From Agrostemma githago (lineage: Eukaryota > Streptophyta > Magnoliopsida > Caryophyllales > Caryophyllaceae), in NCBI GenBank assembly GCA_958450325.1, contig OY288243.1, forward strand, positions 63,348,606-63,412,605: a stretch of 64,000 nucleotides of DNA, in the 5' to 3' direction. Under the pieces are notes generated by a model that saw nothing but the letters and a program-made list of their open reading frames with translations, had not been told where the DNA came from and searched no databases. This document shows positions 1-9,908 of the stretch, one piece after another. A program made the position numbers and the translations under genes. How positions within the stretch are numbered: position 1 is the stretch's first letter; every line of letters starts with the position of its first letter.

Positions 1-1268
1 TCGTCGTCAAACCAGATCCCGTTCACTTGCGGGGTGAAGGGAGAGATAAGGTGAGAGCAGTCAATCACCTCCCCGGCAAAGATGGCATGGGAGCTGAAAG
101 GGTTCTCCTTGTTGCTTGGCTTATCTCCGGGTAGCGGGATTTTACCGCTTTCAATCAGGTCCTGAATCAAGTGCTTTAGCTTCCAACATTTTTCGGTGTC
201 ATGCCCATTGCCCCGGTGGTATTGGCAATAGGCCTGAGCATTGTAGTTCTTGGAGCGTCGCTCGACCGGAACTTCAGGAGTTGGGCCTATCGGTTGGATT
301 AGGCCTTTGGAGGATAGCCTTTGTAAGGCATAGGTATAGGTAGTACCTATATCAGTGAAGACCCGAGGTGGGGTGTTCTTCTTGGACGGGGCATCTAGTA
401 GATTAACCGCGTCAAACATGCTGCGAGCTGCAGCCTGAGGCTTAGTGGTGGAGGAAGAAGCCCCTTGGTACCCTTTGCTAGCGGCCTTGGTGAGGCTTTC
501 TAATCTCAGGTCGTCTTCGATCCTCATACCCATTTCAGTAAGGGTGGTGAAATTGGGTATGACAGCGTACCAGAGGTGAACCCGGTAGGAGGGGAGGAGG
601 TTCTTGACAAAAGCCTCCACTAGAGTCTTCTCATTGAGCTTATCGACCAATTTCACGCTCTCGGCCCTCCAGCGTTGAAGGTATTTAGTGAAACCTTCCT
701 TTGGCTCTTGGGCCATGACCTCTAGAGATCGCATTGTGGTTTGGATCTCGGTGTTGTCAGCATAGTTCCGAGCGAACTCGGTAGCCACATCATCCCATGT
801 AGAGTATTTTTTCGGGTCTAGCCTATAGTACCAGGCCCGTGGGTGCTTCTCAAGGGATGCAGCAAAGAGATTCTTGAACATGGTCGAATCCACTCCCTTG
901 ATGGCCATGAATTCCTTGAAGGCCCGCACATGTAGTAACGGGTCCTCAGTTCCCTCGAACATGGGCAAACCTGTGAGGTTCAGGTTAGCGGGCAGCTTGT
1001 CACTCAGCGGGTTGTACTCTCGACTATTCTCCCGATGAATGTTGTTGCTTCCAGCCAAATGGACTTGTTCCTCTAGCCGGCGCACCGCGCTGACTAGTTC
1101 AGCAAGAGGCTCATTAGCCTCGACATTAGGAGCCCTTTGCTCCACCGTAGCTAGGCGAGCAACAATGGCCACCTGGCCAGCCCTCATTTCGGTCAGTTGG
1201 GCTTCGATGTCGGTCTTCTTCGCGACCATGGCGTCCAAAGAGGTTTGTAGGCTGTTCAAAGTAGCCAT
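1..1268 (-). CDS. gag: Gag polyprotein of gypsy copy 1, C-terminus beyond left edge
   Basis: Structural capsid/nucleocapsid protein of an LTR retrotransposon, which packages element RNA in cytoplasmic virus-like particles. I read an open frame from the ATG at 1268 to the window edge (at least 422 codons) with no stop. An N-terminal coiled-coil-like stretch is followed by the gag core (PKAWYYRL-like motif, here HPRAWYYRLDPKKY, near residue 140; WDDVATEFARNYAD after it; EAFVKNLLPSYRVHL) and a CCHC-like knuckle CQYHRGNGHDTEKC near residue 348. The same protein is encoded, damaged, at 23555-25019. The start is chosen because the ATG and the leader after it align with the other copy. Unlike the other gag here it shows no frameshift, so it may belong to a recently active element. 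Assignment to the Tat gag type rests on linkage with Tat pol in the sister copies. Confidence 0.85.
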   Translation of the reverse strand, partial: MATLNSLQTSLDAMVAKKTDIEAQLTEMRAGQVAIVARLATVEQRAPNVEANEPLAELVSAVRRLEEQVHLAGSNNIHRENSREYNPLSDKLPANLNLTGLPMFEGTEDPLLHVRAFKEFMAIKGVDSTMFKNLFAASLEKHPRAWYYRLDPKKYSTWDDVATEFARNYADNTEIQTTMRSLEVMAQEPKEGFTKYLQRWRAESVKLVDKLNEKTLVEAFVKNLLPSYRVHLWYAVIPNFTTLTEMGMRIEDDLRLESLTKAASKGYQGASSSTTKPQAAARSMFDAVNLLDAPSKKNTPPRVFTDIGTTYTYALQRLSSKGLIQPIGPTPEVPVERRSKNYNAQAYCQYHRGNGHDTEKCWKLKHLIQDLIESGKIPLPGDKPSNKENPFSSHAIFAGEVIDCSHLISPFTPQVNGIWFDD

Positions 1269-2432
1269 CCTTCGAGCGTGTCTAGTTGCTGGCGGCCTGT
1301 CTGTAAGAACACCGCGTAATCAGAAACTGAACCCAGATCTTGGAAAAGGAAAGGAAAAGTATATCCCGAGCGACACTAGGAAAGAAGACTAAAGACTCGA
1401 GAAAGACATCTAGACGGATGACTCGATGGGTGGTATAACTTCCTTAGGATTTTGGCTTTGTGGGCCTAATCCCGTTCGAAGGAAGGTCCACGTGAGACTT
1501 TTTCCCCAGACTTTTGACTCGAGTGTATGGACGGACTTTCCTTTGTAGGGGTATGCCCTACGCGGGTCGGTCGTGCCTTGACGGATAAGGCGGACTCGGG
1601 AACGGGGGGAAACTCGTGATATAGGATCAGCGGAGTTTCGACGCTATAGACCTTCGACATACTATGCAAAGACCCGGCATACGGCTAGACGGTAGGTCCT
1701 ATAATAAGGAAGGTTTACTAGGAAAGTTGGATGTTTGAATTTTGAATATTAAGTGGATGGATTTCCGAGAGTTTGGAAATTAAAAATGGAATTTCGAAAA
1801 CCAAGATTAGAATTTTGAAAATTCAGAAATTCGAGATGGTGTTGGAAATTCGAGAATTAAAACGGGCAACATGCCGACTAGAGAAAAAGGATATTTTGAG
1901 TCAAATCATTTGATCCTAAATTTCGGCGGCATTCCGAGCTTTGAAAATTGGATATTTTGAAAAGGCGGGTCCCGAAACGGACAGCATTTCGGGTTTTTCA
2001 AAATTTGAGTGTTTTTGGAAAGATGCATTTTTTGAAAGGACGTTTTTTTTGAAAAAAATGACACGGAAACCAAGTAGCACGTAGTCAAACAAGCATTATA
2101 ACGACGCTTATGTATGCTTTACACTAAGTCTCGGTCGGTCAAAGTAGGGTCTATACCAACAACGATAGCATTCTCACGAAACGGGACGGACTTCCTAGCC
2201 GATTTGGAACTAGGACCTGCCGTAAAACCCCGGTGAGTTCCGCCATCGAAGTCTTTAGTGCACCCATGTAGGAATGCACCGTGGTATAGTGGGACGTCGG
2301 TCACAAGTAACCGGCCCGGGCAAAATTTGGGTTATGCATGAACCATTAAACTAATGCGCGCACACTAATATTCGAACGATTTCTCTTCGAGTCTCACCCT
2401 AGGAACCCCGATGACATGTGGTACATCAGGTA
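1269..2432 (-). other. Untranslated leader of gypsy copy 1
   Basis: This 1.16 kb lies between the primer site and gag and has no convincing ORF. It matches the leader at 25020-26075 in scattered blocks, such as ggtccacgtgaga and aagtctcggtcggtc, but has AT-rich divergent parts. A long leader of this kind is usual in Tat elements and would hold the packaging signal; I cannot identify that signal. Confidence 0.6.
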
Positions 2433-2450
2433 TCCCCAGCGGAGTCGCCA
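2433..2450 (-). promoter_or_regulatory. Primer binding site, tRNA-Arg type
   Basis: The minus strand reads TGGCGACTCCGCTGGGGA, three bases (att) after the LTR end. Its complement TCCCCAGCGGAGTCGCCA fits the 3' end plus CCA of a plant tRNA-Arg whose acceptor arm starts GACTCC. Tat/Ogre elements are known to prime with tRNA-Arg. Confidence 0.8.
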
Positions 2451-3534
2451 AATTGTGGACATGACGTAGGTCCACCCCGACACGGCCACGCGCGGGTTTG
2501 GGTAGGCGAATGAATCTCGTGGTGAGATTGCTCTCGGGTTCGAAATTTAAGTCAAAATGGAGTCGCCACCGAATTTTGTGGTTATTCGGAACCATACGAG
2601 CCCACTCTATGTCATCATGGGCTATACACAAAGTAAGCCCACTTCGATTTCAGAGTTCATTGGGCTCGTCCCTTTGCATTGCAATATCGATACCGTTTAA
2701 ACCGGCTTTCGTATATAGAATGACTCTCGTGCGCCAAGGGTTTCGGGCATCCGGAAACCAAAGGTTCTGAGTAAGGGGTGAGGGTACGTGTTGGGAAGCC
2801 CACTAAGGACACCCAACCCCGCCCGCACATGACGGCCTCTACTAAGACATCGTTCGTGTTCGTGTACGCGCGCTAGTAAAACGACTAAATGATATGCAAA
2901 CAGCGTTTTCGGGCTAAGCATGCGAGTTGTTGATTAACTACGTCATTTAATGCATCTTGATTCACGTCAAAGTGATTTAGCATGTGATGTTCATTTAAGG
3001 CAATAAATGGCAAACATCAAGAATAGAAAACTCGCAAAAAAATTACAAATTACACGGGCGGAATACAACCCGGAATTCACAATACAACGAGCAATAAAAT
3101 AGAATAATTGAATAGGAAATGGTAAACGTTAACTAGAAACGGACCCGTATATAATAAATATAAACTAGACCGTAAATTGTGCAAACGGACGAACTTCGAT
3201 TAAATACACATTATATTGTGTATTAAACGGAGGACGGAGATATGGAACCTAGACGTGGTGCTAGCCCGATCCCGGATCTCGATGCCTTGTCCCGACTTAT
3301 CACATCGAGGAATGAAGTCTAAATTAATTATGTGTCGGATACGACTAAAGAGTCGTCGACATAAAAATTAATAGTGTGAGACCGTCGATCAAAGTCGTTA
3401 AGGTGTCGTGATGAACGTGAGTTTTGAAAATAGGAGAGTCACGTGATAGTCTTTACACGTGATGACTAATGTCGATAAAAGGACGAGGCTTGAAAGTGTG
3501 TGTCAAGGCCCTCGGTTTTCTGGGTTACAGGACC

Positions 3535-3713
3535 CACTCGGTCGAGTCATGGTCTGACTCGGTCGAGTGCGTCCTCAAAAAAGTTTCTGCCCGGTTTTAT
3601 GGACGCTACTCGATCGAGTGACCTATGCACTCGGTCGAGTAGCCCCTCGAAGAGGGTTCTGTCCAGTCTGATGGACACTACTCGATCGAGTGGTCTGTGC
3701 ACTCGGCCGAGTA
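3535..3713. repeat. Palindrome cluster, LTR downstream part (6 sites)
   Basis: Six sites of the ACTCG-RY-CGAGT palindrome at about 3535, 3556, 3607, 3628, 3679 and 3700. They form three pairs with 21 bp from start to start, two helical turns. Confidence 0.85.
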
Positions 3714-4626
3714 GCCCCTGTACGAGTGTCAGCTCGCTTCTTTTTTGAGGTTGAAAACGACGGTCGGTCGAGTTAAATACAAATATCGCATGATTTGAAT
3801 TTAACTCGACCTCCGGTACTATAATCGTGTATATGTACGATTATAATACCGTTGTCGGGATTTTATGAAAACGTTTACGTTAGAAAATTTGAATTAGCGA
3901 CGAAATGCCTCCCTCTACGTCACGACATCAAAACTAACCCTTTCGGGTTATGTGATGTCGGTTTTCGTGTCAACGGGTTCCGCACTAATTAAAATGGGAT
4001 CGAATATGTTCAACTACGATTAGTCGCGATCACGTCACGCCCTTGAGCACATTGGGGCGGGGCTCCTCGAAAGGGTTCCACCTCCGTCGTTGCTTGTAAA
4101 GGGATTAGACGGACTTTAGGCGACAATTATAGTCAAACGTATCCGAAACCGAATTTTCGATACTAATATATATATATATACGCGGTATGATAGTAGTGTT
4201 AGTAACGCGAAATAGAAAAGTTAGTATGCGAAAATGTAAAAGTTAGGATCAAAGTTAAAGTTAGCGTGTTAGAATTACGATATTAATATAAGTATAATAT
4301 TAACGATACAAAAACATAAACAAAAGTAACAAAGATTGAAATGGGGTTTAGGACACCCTCAACATACATGCTTAGTAGGGACCTCGGTAATGGACTCGCG
4401 AATAGTGACGGGACTATGGAGTATCGAGGATGTATGTAAGTTATGGTGTATGTGTGTGTGTGTGGATGAATTGTCGGTTTATCGAGGGACAAGGGACTCG
4501 GTTTGTGTGTTTGCTTAGGGTTGTAGAGTAGGGAGAGTGGCTGAAATGTGAGGTAAATGTAGGTAAATATGAATTGGTGAAAAGGTTGATCAAAAGTCTT
4601 TTTCTAAATGAGTGAGGGTCATGGGG

Positions 4627-4634
4627 TATTTATA
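4627..4634 (-). promoter_or_regulatory. LTR TATA box, gypsy copy 1
   Basis: The minus strand reads TATAAATA in the context ctcTATAAATAcccc. It sits 24 bp downstream, in element sense, of the U3 palindrome cluster. The same arrangement recurs in all LTRs of the family here. Confidence 0.7.
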
Positions 4635-4657
4635 GAGTTTACCCCACGACCTAGGAT

Positions 4658-4766
4658 CACTCGATCGAGTGGCCCTAGTGCACTCGGCCGAGTGCCCTAG
4701 AAAATGGGCCTGATCCGGTTTTTGACGCTCCACTCGACCGAGTGGGTCAATCCACTCGATCGAGTG
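4658..4766. repeat. Palindrome cluster, U3 just upstream of TATA (4 sites)
   Basis: Sites at 4658, 4681, 4731 and 4753 (cactcgatcgagtg and centre variants GGCC, GACC). Two pairs with 22-23 bp start-to-start spacing. Confidence 0.85.
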
Positions 4767-5163
4767 GATAAGGTAAACCGAGATAAAAGAGGAAAGGGTT
4801 GACTTGGTTGATTTGGTTAATCTTTTTTGAAAATGGGATTGGGCGCCATCTTCTAGAAGGTGTACTTGGGCTGCTTTTGTGACGGGTTCGTCTTCGACCG
4901 GGTTTTGACCCGGTCGCCAAAAGACGGGATTTATTTCTGGTGTCGGTTTTGGCCCAAATTAGTCTTATTTTGCTCGGAACGACCCACTGGGCCTGAATTT
5001 GAAGTCTGTTTTGTGAGATTATTACTCCGCTAAAAGTCCATGTCAGATATTATTGATTTCGGGTCCAAATCCGAGTATACTAAGGCACGTTCGCGTCCGA
5101 TCATCATCGGGTGTTTGTCGGGAACTGCTATAGACACTAGCAGGCAAAATGCGGGTGTCTACA

Positions 5164-5216
5164 ATACTCCTTCCTTTTTTTTTTAAATTTTCACCCCGTA
5201 TTACTTATTTGGTACT
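5164..5216. other. 53-bp island between two LTRs
   Basis: A short AT-rich remnant between the end of copy 1 and the start of the next LTR. It begins atactccttcc, which is reminiscent of a Stowaway MITE end, but is too short to classify. Confidence 0.3.
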
Positions 5217-5416
5217 TGTAGACACCCGTATTTTGCCTGCTAGTATCTATAGTAGTTTCCAACAAAATACCCGATGATGATTGGACGTAAACATGCTTTA
5301 ATGCGCTCGAATACGGACTCGGAATCAATAGAATCCGACGTGGGCACTTAGCGGAGTACAAATCTCTCAAAACTGACCTCAAATTCAGGCTCAGTAGGTC
5401 GTTCCCAATAAAATAA

Positions 5417-5601
5417 TGGTTTTTTTAACGTGTGCCCACTAGGCACACGTTAATAAGCTAATTGTAGTAATATTAATATAGATATTATCATGATAAATTG
5501 AAATATTCAGTTCTTTTTACCATACTTAGACAATATCCATGATAATTTTGCTATAATCAACTTATTAACAAATGCCCAGTGGGCACACGTCAGAAAAACC
5601 G
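5417..5601. mobile_element. MULE-type MITE, 185 bp, with 9-bp target duplication
   Basis: Terminal inverted repeats of about 42 bp: the left end begins tggttttttt and continues acgtgtgcccact, and the right end inverted begins cggtttttct and continues gacgtgtgcccact. It is flanked by ATAAAATAA at 5408-5416 and 5602-5610. Nine-base duplications and long TIRs are hallmarks of Mutator-like elements. No coding capacity. It separates U3 sequence that is continuous in sister LTRs. Confidence 0.85.
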
Positions 5602-5864
5602 ATAAAATAAAGCTATTTTGAGCTGAAACCGTCACCGGAGACAAAACCGTCTTTTGCGACCAAGTCAAAAACCGGTCAAAGTTGAAACCCGAGACGAAAC
5701 CAGCCTCACGCTGCGTCCAAATACACAAAATAAAACAAACAAAATCATTTCAAATAAAAGTCAAAGGAAGATCCTAACCTTCCTATTTTGACTCCACCCG
5801 TCTAAGGGCACTTAATGGCCACTCGATTGACCCCCCAAAAACCGACCAGTCACCTTTTTTTAGC

Positions 5865-5902
5865 CACTCGATCGAGTGCACTTAGGGCCACTCGATCGAG
5901 TG
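5865..5902. repeat. Palindrome pair upstream of TATA (second LTR)
   Basis: Two perfect sites at 5865 and 5889 (24 bp apart), plus a decayed site at 5820 (cactcgattga). Confidence 0.8.
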
Positions 5903-5924
5903 ACCCCTAGCCGGGGGGTAAATC

Positions 5925-5932
5925 TATAAATA
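5925..5932 (+). promoter_or_regulatory. LTR TATA box, second LTR
   Basis: TATAAATA followed by cccct, about 22 bp after the last palindrome, as in sister LTRs. Confidence 0.65.
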
Positions 5933-7082
5933 CCCCTCTTGGCTCTTCACTTCACACATGAAAATTCAACCCTTTCAACCCTTACATTTTCATTCTCTCC
6001 TTCACCTTTTGAGAGCACCACACACATAAAGCATCCCGAGACCGAACCTCCAGACAATCGAGAAAACCGTCTCTTCAACCATACACACCCTAACTCACCC
6101 TACATTCTCGACGCTCCCGTGCCTACGCCGCCACTAGACGAGCTCGTGTTCCGAGACCATAAGCATGTAGGTTGAGGGTGTAAACAAACCCCGTCTTCTC
6201 TAATCTCAAATCTTTTTATCAATTCCATATACTAATTATTACTAACTATCACTAACATTTATATCATTCTACCGCTAACTACTAACATTCCATTTTTGCA
6301 TCTAACTTTTAATTTCTGTTCCTAACATTACTAACAATCTAACATTTAATTACCGTTCTTTATATTCCGTCATATATAATACCGTGTATATTAATTTAAC
6401 AAAAATATTTTAAATTGATTCGAGCAACATCCAATGACGCTAAATTGACGGTCGTAGGCTTTAAAAGCCAAATTACGACATCGAAACGCAAATGATCTAA
6501 GTTTGTGACGACAATCGAATTTTCAAGTCGAGTATGTTCGATAATGAATTTCGTTCAAAGTCCGTTATAATCCTCCGAAAAGTCGTACTAAGGTGGCGCC
6601 CTTCGAGGCGCGCCGCCCTAGACCCTTAAGGGATAGGGCCCCTTATGGCGTACTGTAGACACCCACATTTTGACCGCCAGGTGTCTATAGCAATTTCCGA
6701 AAAACACCCGATGATGATCGGACGTAAACATGACTTAATACGCTCGATTTTGGACTCGTAATCAGTAGTAATTGGCGCGAGATTTTAACGGAGTAAAAAT
6801 CTCACCAAACAGACCTCAAATTCAGGTCCCATGGGTCGTTTCTAGTCAAATGAGACTAATTTAGGTCAAAACCGAGACCAAGGGCAAAACCGTCTTTTAG
6901 CGACCGGGTCAAACCCCGGTCAATGACATTTCCGAGACATAAAATCTGGCACGCGACATTCGAGAATCCAATTGGAAGTCCGATTCCTCACAAAAATCAG
7001 CCATGAAGAAGGATTAAGCAACTAAAACTCTCCCTTAAGGATAGAACTCGATCTCTAAGGAGATTTTCCACCCGGCTAGACC

Positions 7083-7170
7083 CACTCGATCGAGTGGACC
7101 CGTGAAATAAGCCAAAATCAACGTCAGACCAGCTCACTCGATCGATTGCCAAGCACCACTTGATCGAGTG
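7083..7170. repeat. Palindrome cluster upstream of TATA in the solo LTR (3 sites)
   Basis: Sites at 7083, 7135 (one mismatch) and 7157. The last two are 22 bp apart. Confidence 0.8.
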
Positions 7171-7335
7171 GCCTCCTTTTCAGCCAAAACCGGGTGTTTC
7201 TTCCCATACAAGCAAGTCTCTCCTATCCACAAACGGAATACTACTTCTCCTAAACCGCTTGTTTCTTCCTCCCAAAGCAAGCCATTTCCTATACGAAACA
7301 AGAGTTTCTTCCCATCCAAATCCGGAAACCTCTCC

Positions 7336-7343
7336 TATAAATA
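7336..7343 (+). promoter_or_regulatory. LTR TATA box, solo LTR
   Basis: TATAAATA followed by cacc. Here it is further from the palindromes (about 165 bp) than in the other LTRs because of extra sequence in between. Confidence 0.6.
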
Positions 7344-8205
7344 CACCTTCCTACACAACACAATAAACACATTCAAGTCATATCAACAATTCACAACACA
7401 ACAGTTCCAATCCCGACATACACAAATTACAACCCGGAATTCCAGCAATACTAGGCATATTATATTTCGATCTTTCCTCTAGAAATCCTATAGGATCCCC
7501 GACCATTCACAACCCGAAATTCTAGGCAATTTTAGGCAAACCGTATACAAACCCGAGAGCAAAACTCACCAAATCCCCTCCCTAGCCATACACACCATAA
7601 CTCACCTATATACATCTTAACGCTCCCGTGCCTAGGCCGCTACTACGAGTCCGTTTTCGAGATAATCAAGCATGTAGGTTGAGGGTGTTACAAAATCCCG
7701 ACTTCTCCCTTTTCTTCTCTTTCTCTCGTCCGTCCGTTTTTATTCACGGGTCGTCGTCGCGTCTTTTTTCTTTATTCCTTTTCTCGTTCTTAATATCGAT
7801 ATTATCGTACTATTTTCAATAAAGTGTCGTCCCTAGGATTCGATATCGACTCTATAGTCGAATATCGGATCTAAAGGAATCAGTCAAACAAACCGTTTTC
7901 AAAAACTATTCTCGTTGATGCCGAAATAATCGTCACATAGTCCTAAAAAGACTAATACGACATTACAACACGGAGGGATTTATTTCGATTCAAAGCAATT
8001 TCTAAAATATCGTCTTTTTCTAAAAATTGCTTTAAATATTGGATATTGATTTCGTAGTCAAATATCAAATATTGACGAGTTTTGAAAGTTTTAAGTCGGG
8101 TATAAATTGTGCCATATTTGTACATGACTTAGCGAAATTATCAGTTTTTAAAAATTAAAAGCAATTTCGAAAATTGCAAATCGAGTCACCACTCGAACAA
8201 GGGGG

Positions 8206-8385
8206 CACTCGATCGAGTGCCATAGCCACTCGATCGAGTGACACCCCAAAATCAGGTCAGAAAGCTTTTTTGAGGACCACTAGATCGAGTCCCTCCATGA
8301 CTCGATCGAGTGGCATCTCAAAACCCGAACAGAAGGATTTTCCCGAGGTCCACTCGGTCGAGTCCATCCATGACTCGATCGAGTG
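8206..8385. repeat. Palindrome cluster, downstream part of the solo LTR (6 sites)
   Basis: Sites at 8206, 8227, 8278, 8299, 8351 and 8372: three pairs, each exactly 21 bp apart, with about 50 bp between pairs. This is the most regular example in the window. Confidence 0.9.
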
Positions 8386-9582
8386 GCCTTTGTCGCGACA
8401 AATCCGTGAGCCTTCAACATATTTCGAGCTTCGATAAATCTTTTTAACGACTGTGGTCAACTCGTGTCAAGTCTATCACGTGTCCTACCCTTTTCAAAAC
8501 CATGCATCATGTCATTTATGTCATTCTAATCTTTTTTACAAACCGTTACTAACTCGTTTGTTTCTATTTTGGCATTCTTTTGTTTTATTGTACTAAAATG
8601 AACCTCACATGCTAAATATAACTTCGACATAATTCAAAGATGCATTAAACGACGTAGATCAAAACATAATTCACATGTTTAGTCAAAACACTGTTTGCAT
8701 AGCATTCAATCGTCAAACTAACACGCGTACACGAACAACGAGCGATATCTTAGTAAAGGCCGCTAAGTGCGGGCGGGGTTGGGTGTTCTTTGTGAACTTC
8801 CCAACACGTACCCTCACCCCTTACTCAGAACCATGGTTTTTGGATGTCCAAACCCGTTGGCATACGAGAGTCGTTCAATACACGATCACCGATAATGTCG
8901 GTATCGGTATTGTAATGCAAAGGGACGAACCCCATAAACTCTGAAATCAGAATGGGTCGTACTCTGTGCACGACCCACTATGACATAGAGTGGGTTCGAA
9001 TGGGCCCGAACTCCCACAAAGTTCGGCGGCGACTCCAACTTCGATTTAAATTTCAATTCGAGATCAATCTTGCCATGAGATTCATTCGCCTCCTCAAACC
9101 CGCGCGTGGCTGCGTCGGGGTGGACCTATATCATGTCCACACGTACGCATAACAGTCAAATTATAACGCGATCGCGGTAATTTATTATCGAGCGTATTCG
9201 ACACCATTTTCAAAATATTACTCTAGAGGCACGATGTTGACTCCGTAGTCAAATGTCACGCTTAAAAGAGTTTTCGATAATCGAATTAGCATGAAACCCG
9301 TTGACGCCGAATCGATCGTCATATGGTCTGTAAGGACCGACAATGACATCGTGATGCGGAGGGAATCGATATTCATCCTAGTTCAATTAATTCCGATTTC
9401 ACAAGCAATACTCTAAATGCTTGCTAACGGTTTCATAACCGAGCATCGCGCATAACAAGTTATCGAGAGCCGAGTGAGTATAATTATTTAATATTTATGT
9501 CTAGCTCGATTATTTCTCGATTTAAATCATCAATTTACGAAATGGGTCATTTTGAAGCAAACCCTTCGCCTGTTACAGAGGG

Positions 9583-9694
9583 CACTCGATCGAGTGCCTA
9601 AGGGCCACTCGATCGACTGACCCCTTCAAAAATGGGCAGGAGGTCTTCACAAAAGGCACCGATCGAGTCCCCTCAATGACTCGGTCGAGTGACC
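9583..9694. repeat. Palindrome cluster, downstream part of the second LTR
   Basis: Four sites, two of them decayed by one or a few bases, near 9583, 9606, 9658 and 9677. Confidence 0.75.
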
Positions 9695-9908
9695 CCTATA
9701 GGTCTCCAACGTGAGCCTAAAAGTGACATAAGGTGCCGCCAATACATTTTTTACGACTTTAAGTCGTCACGTGTTTTCTTTTTCAAAACCCATACATTAT
9801 ATCTGTTATCTTCTAGTTACTTTTACGACTTTGAGCAATGTCTCGTAAGACTAATCTTGTATTGACGACTCTTTAGTCGTATCCAATATAGGACGGGTCG
9901 AGACATTC

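Larger units (their letters stand above)
1..5163 (-). mobile_element. Tat-lineage Ty3/gypsy element, copy 1 (5' part; runs off left edge)
   Basis: Read on the minus strand the order is 5' LTR (5163-2454), tRNA-Arg primer site (2450-2433), leader, then gag running off the window. The LTR begins TGTAGACACCCG and ends CATGTCCACA-like (here CGTCATGTCCACA), as in the other copies of the family in this window. The right flank begins atact, the expected target-site copy; its partner lies outside. The open gag and complete LTR suggest this is the best preserved copy here. Confidence 0.9.
2454..5163 (-). repeat. 5' LTR of gypsy copy 1 (2.7 kb)
   Basis: Bounded by TG...CA (TGTAGACACCCG at 5163 reading leftward, TGTCCACA at 2454). 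In element sense: U3 with a palindrome cluster, a TATAAATA box, a long transcribed part with an AT repeat near 4170, a second palindrome cluster, paired CACGTG sites near 3438-3460, and a TGGCGACTCC decoy 105 bp from the LTR end. Small ORFs in it are not conserved between LTR copies and are not genes. Confidence 0.9.
6654..9141 (+). mobile_element. Solo LTR of the gypsy family inserted in a related LTR
   Basis: It starts TGTAGACACCCACATTTTG and ends TCATGTCCACA. It is flanked by CGTAC at 6649-6653 and 9142-9146, a clean 5-bp target duplication, with no internal region. It is therefore a solo LTR left by LTR-LTR recombination, or a transposed LTR. TATA box at 7336-7343; palindrome clusters at 7083-7170 and 8206-8385. 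The start differs slightly from the other copies (gaccgccaggtg instead of gcctgctagtg), marking a subfamily shared with the main element's 3' LTR. Confidence 0.9.
5217..9908 (+). mobile_element. Gypsy-family LTR, plus orientation, interrupted and 3'-truncated
   Basis: It starts TGTAGACACCCG at 5217. It contains a MULE-type MITE (5417-5601) and a solo LTR of its own family (6654-9141), and breaks off at about 9908 inside a sequence that the LTR at 11479-13192 continues past. No internal region follows; the tandem-array sequence begins directly. TATA at 5925-5932; palindromes at 5865-5902 and 9583-9694. Probably a solo LTR or an element end that suffered a deletion. Confidence 0.75.

Noticed and set aside
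5939..6175. 78-codon ORF after the LTR TATA box
   Set aside because: LTR sequence; the equivalent region in other LTRs (48470-48720, 55730-55970) does not keep the frame.
8206..8385. Regular repeats with spacers, like a CRISPR array
   Set aside because: The repeats are 14-bp palindromes with very short gaps, in a plant LTR with many sister copies. No cas genes; CRISPR does not occur in plant nuclei.
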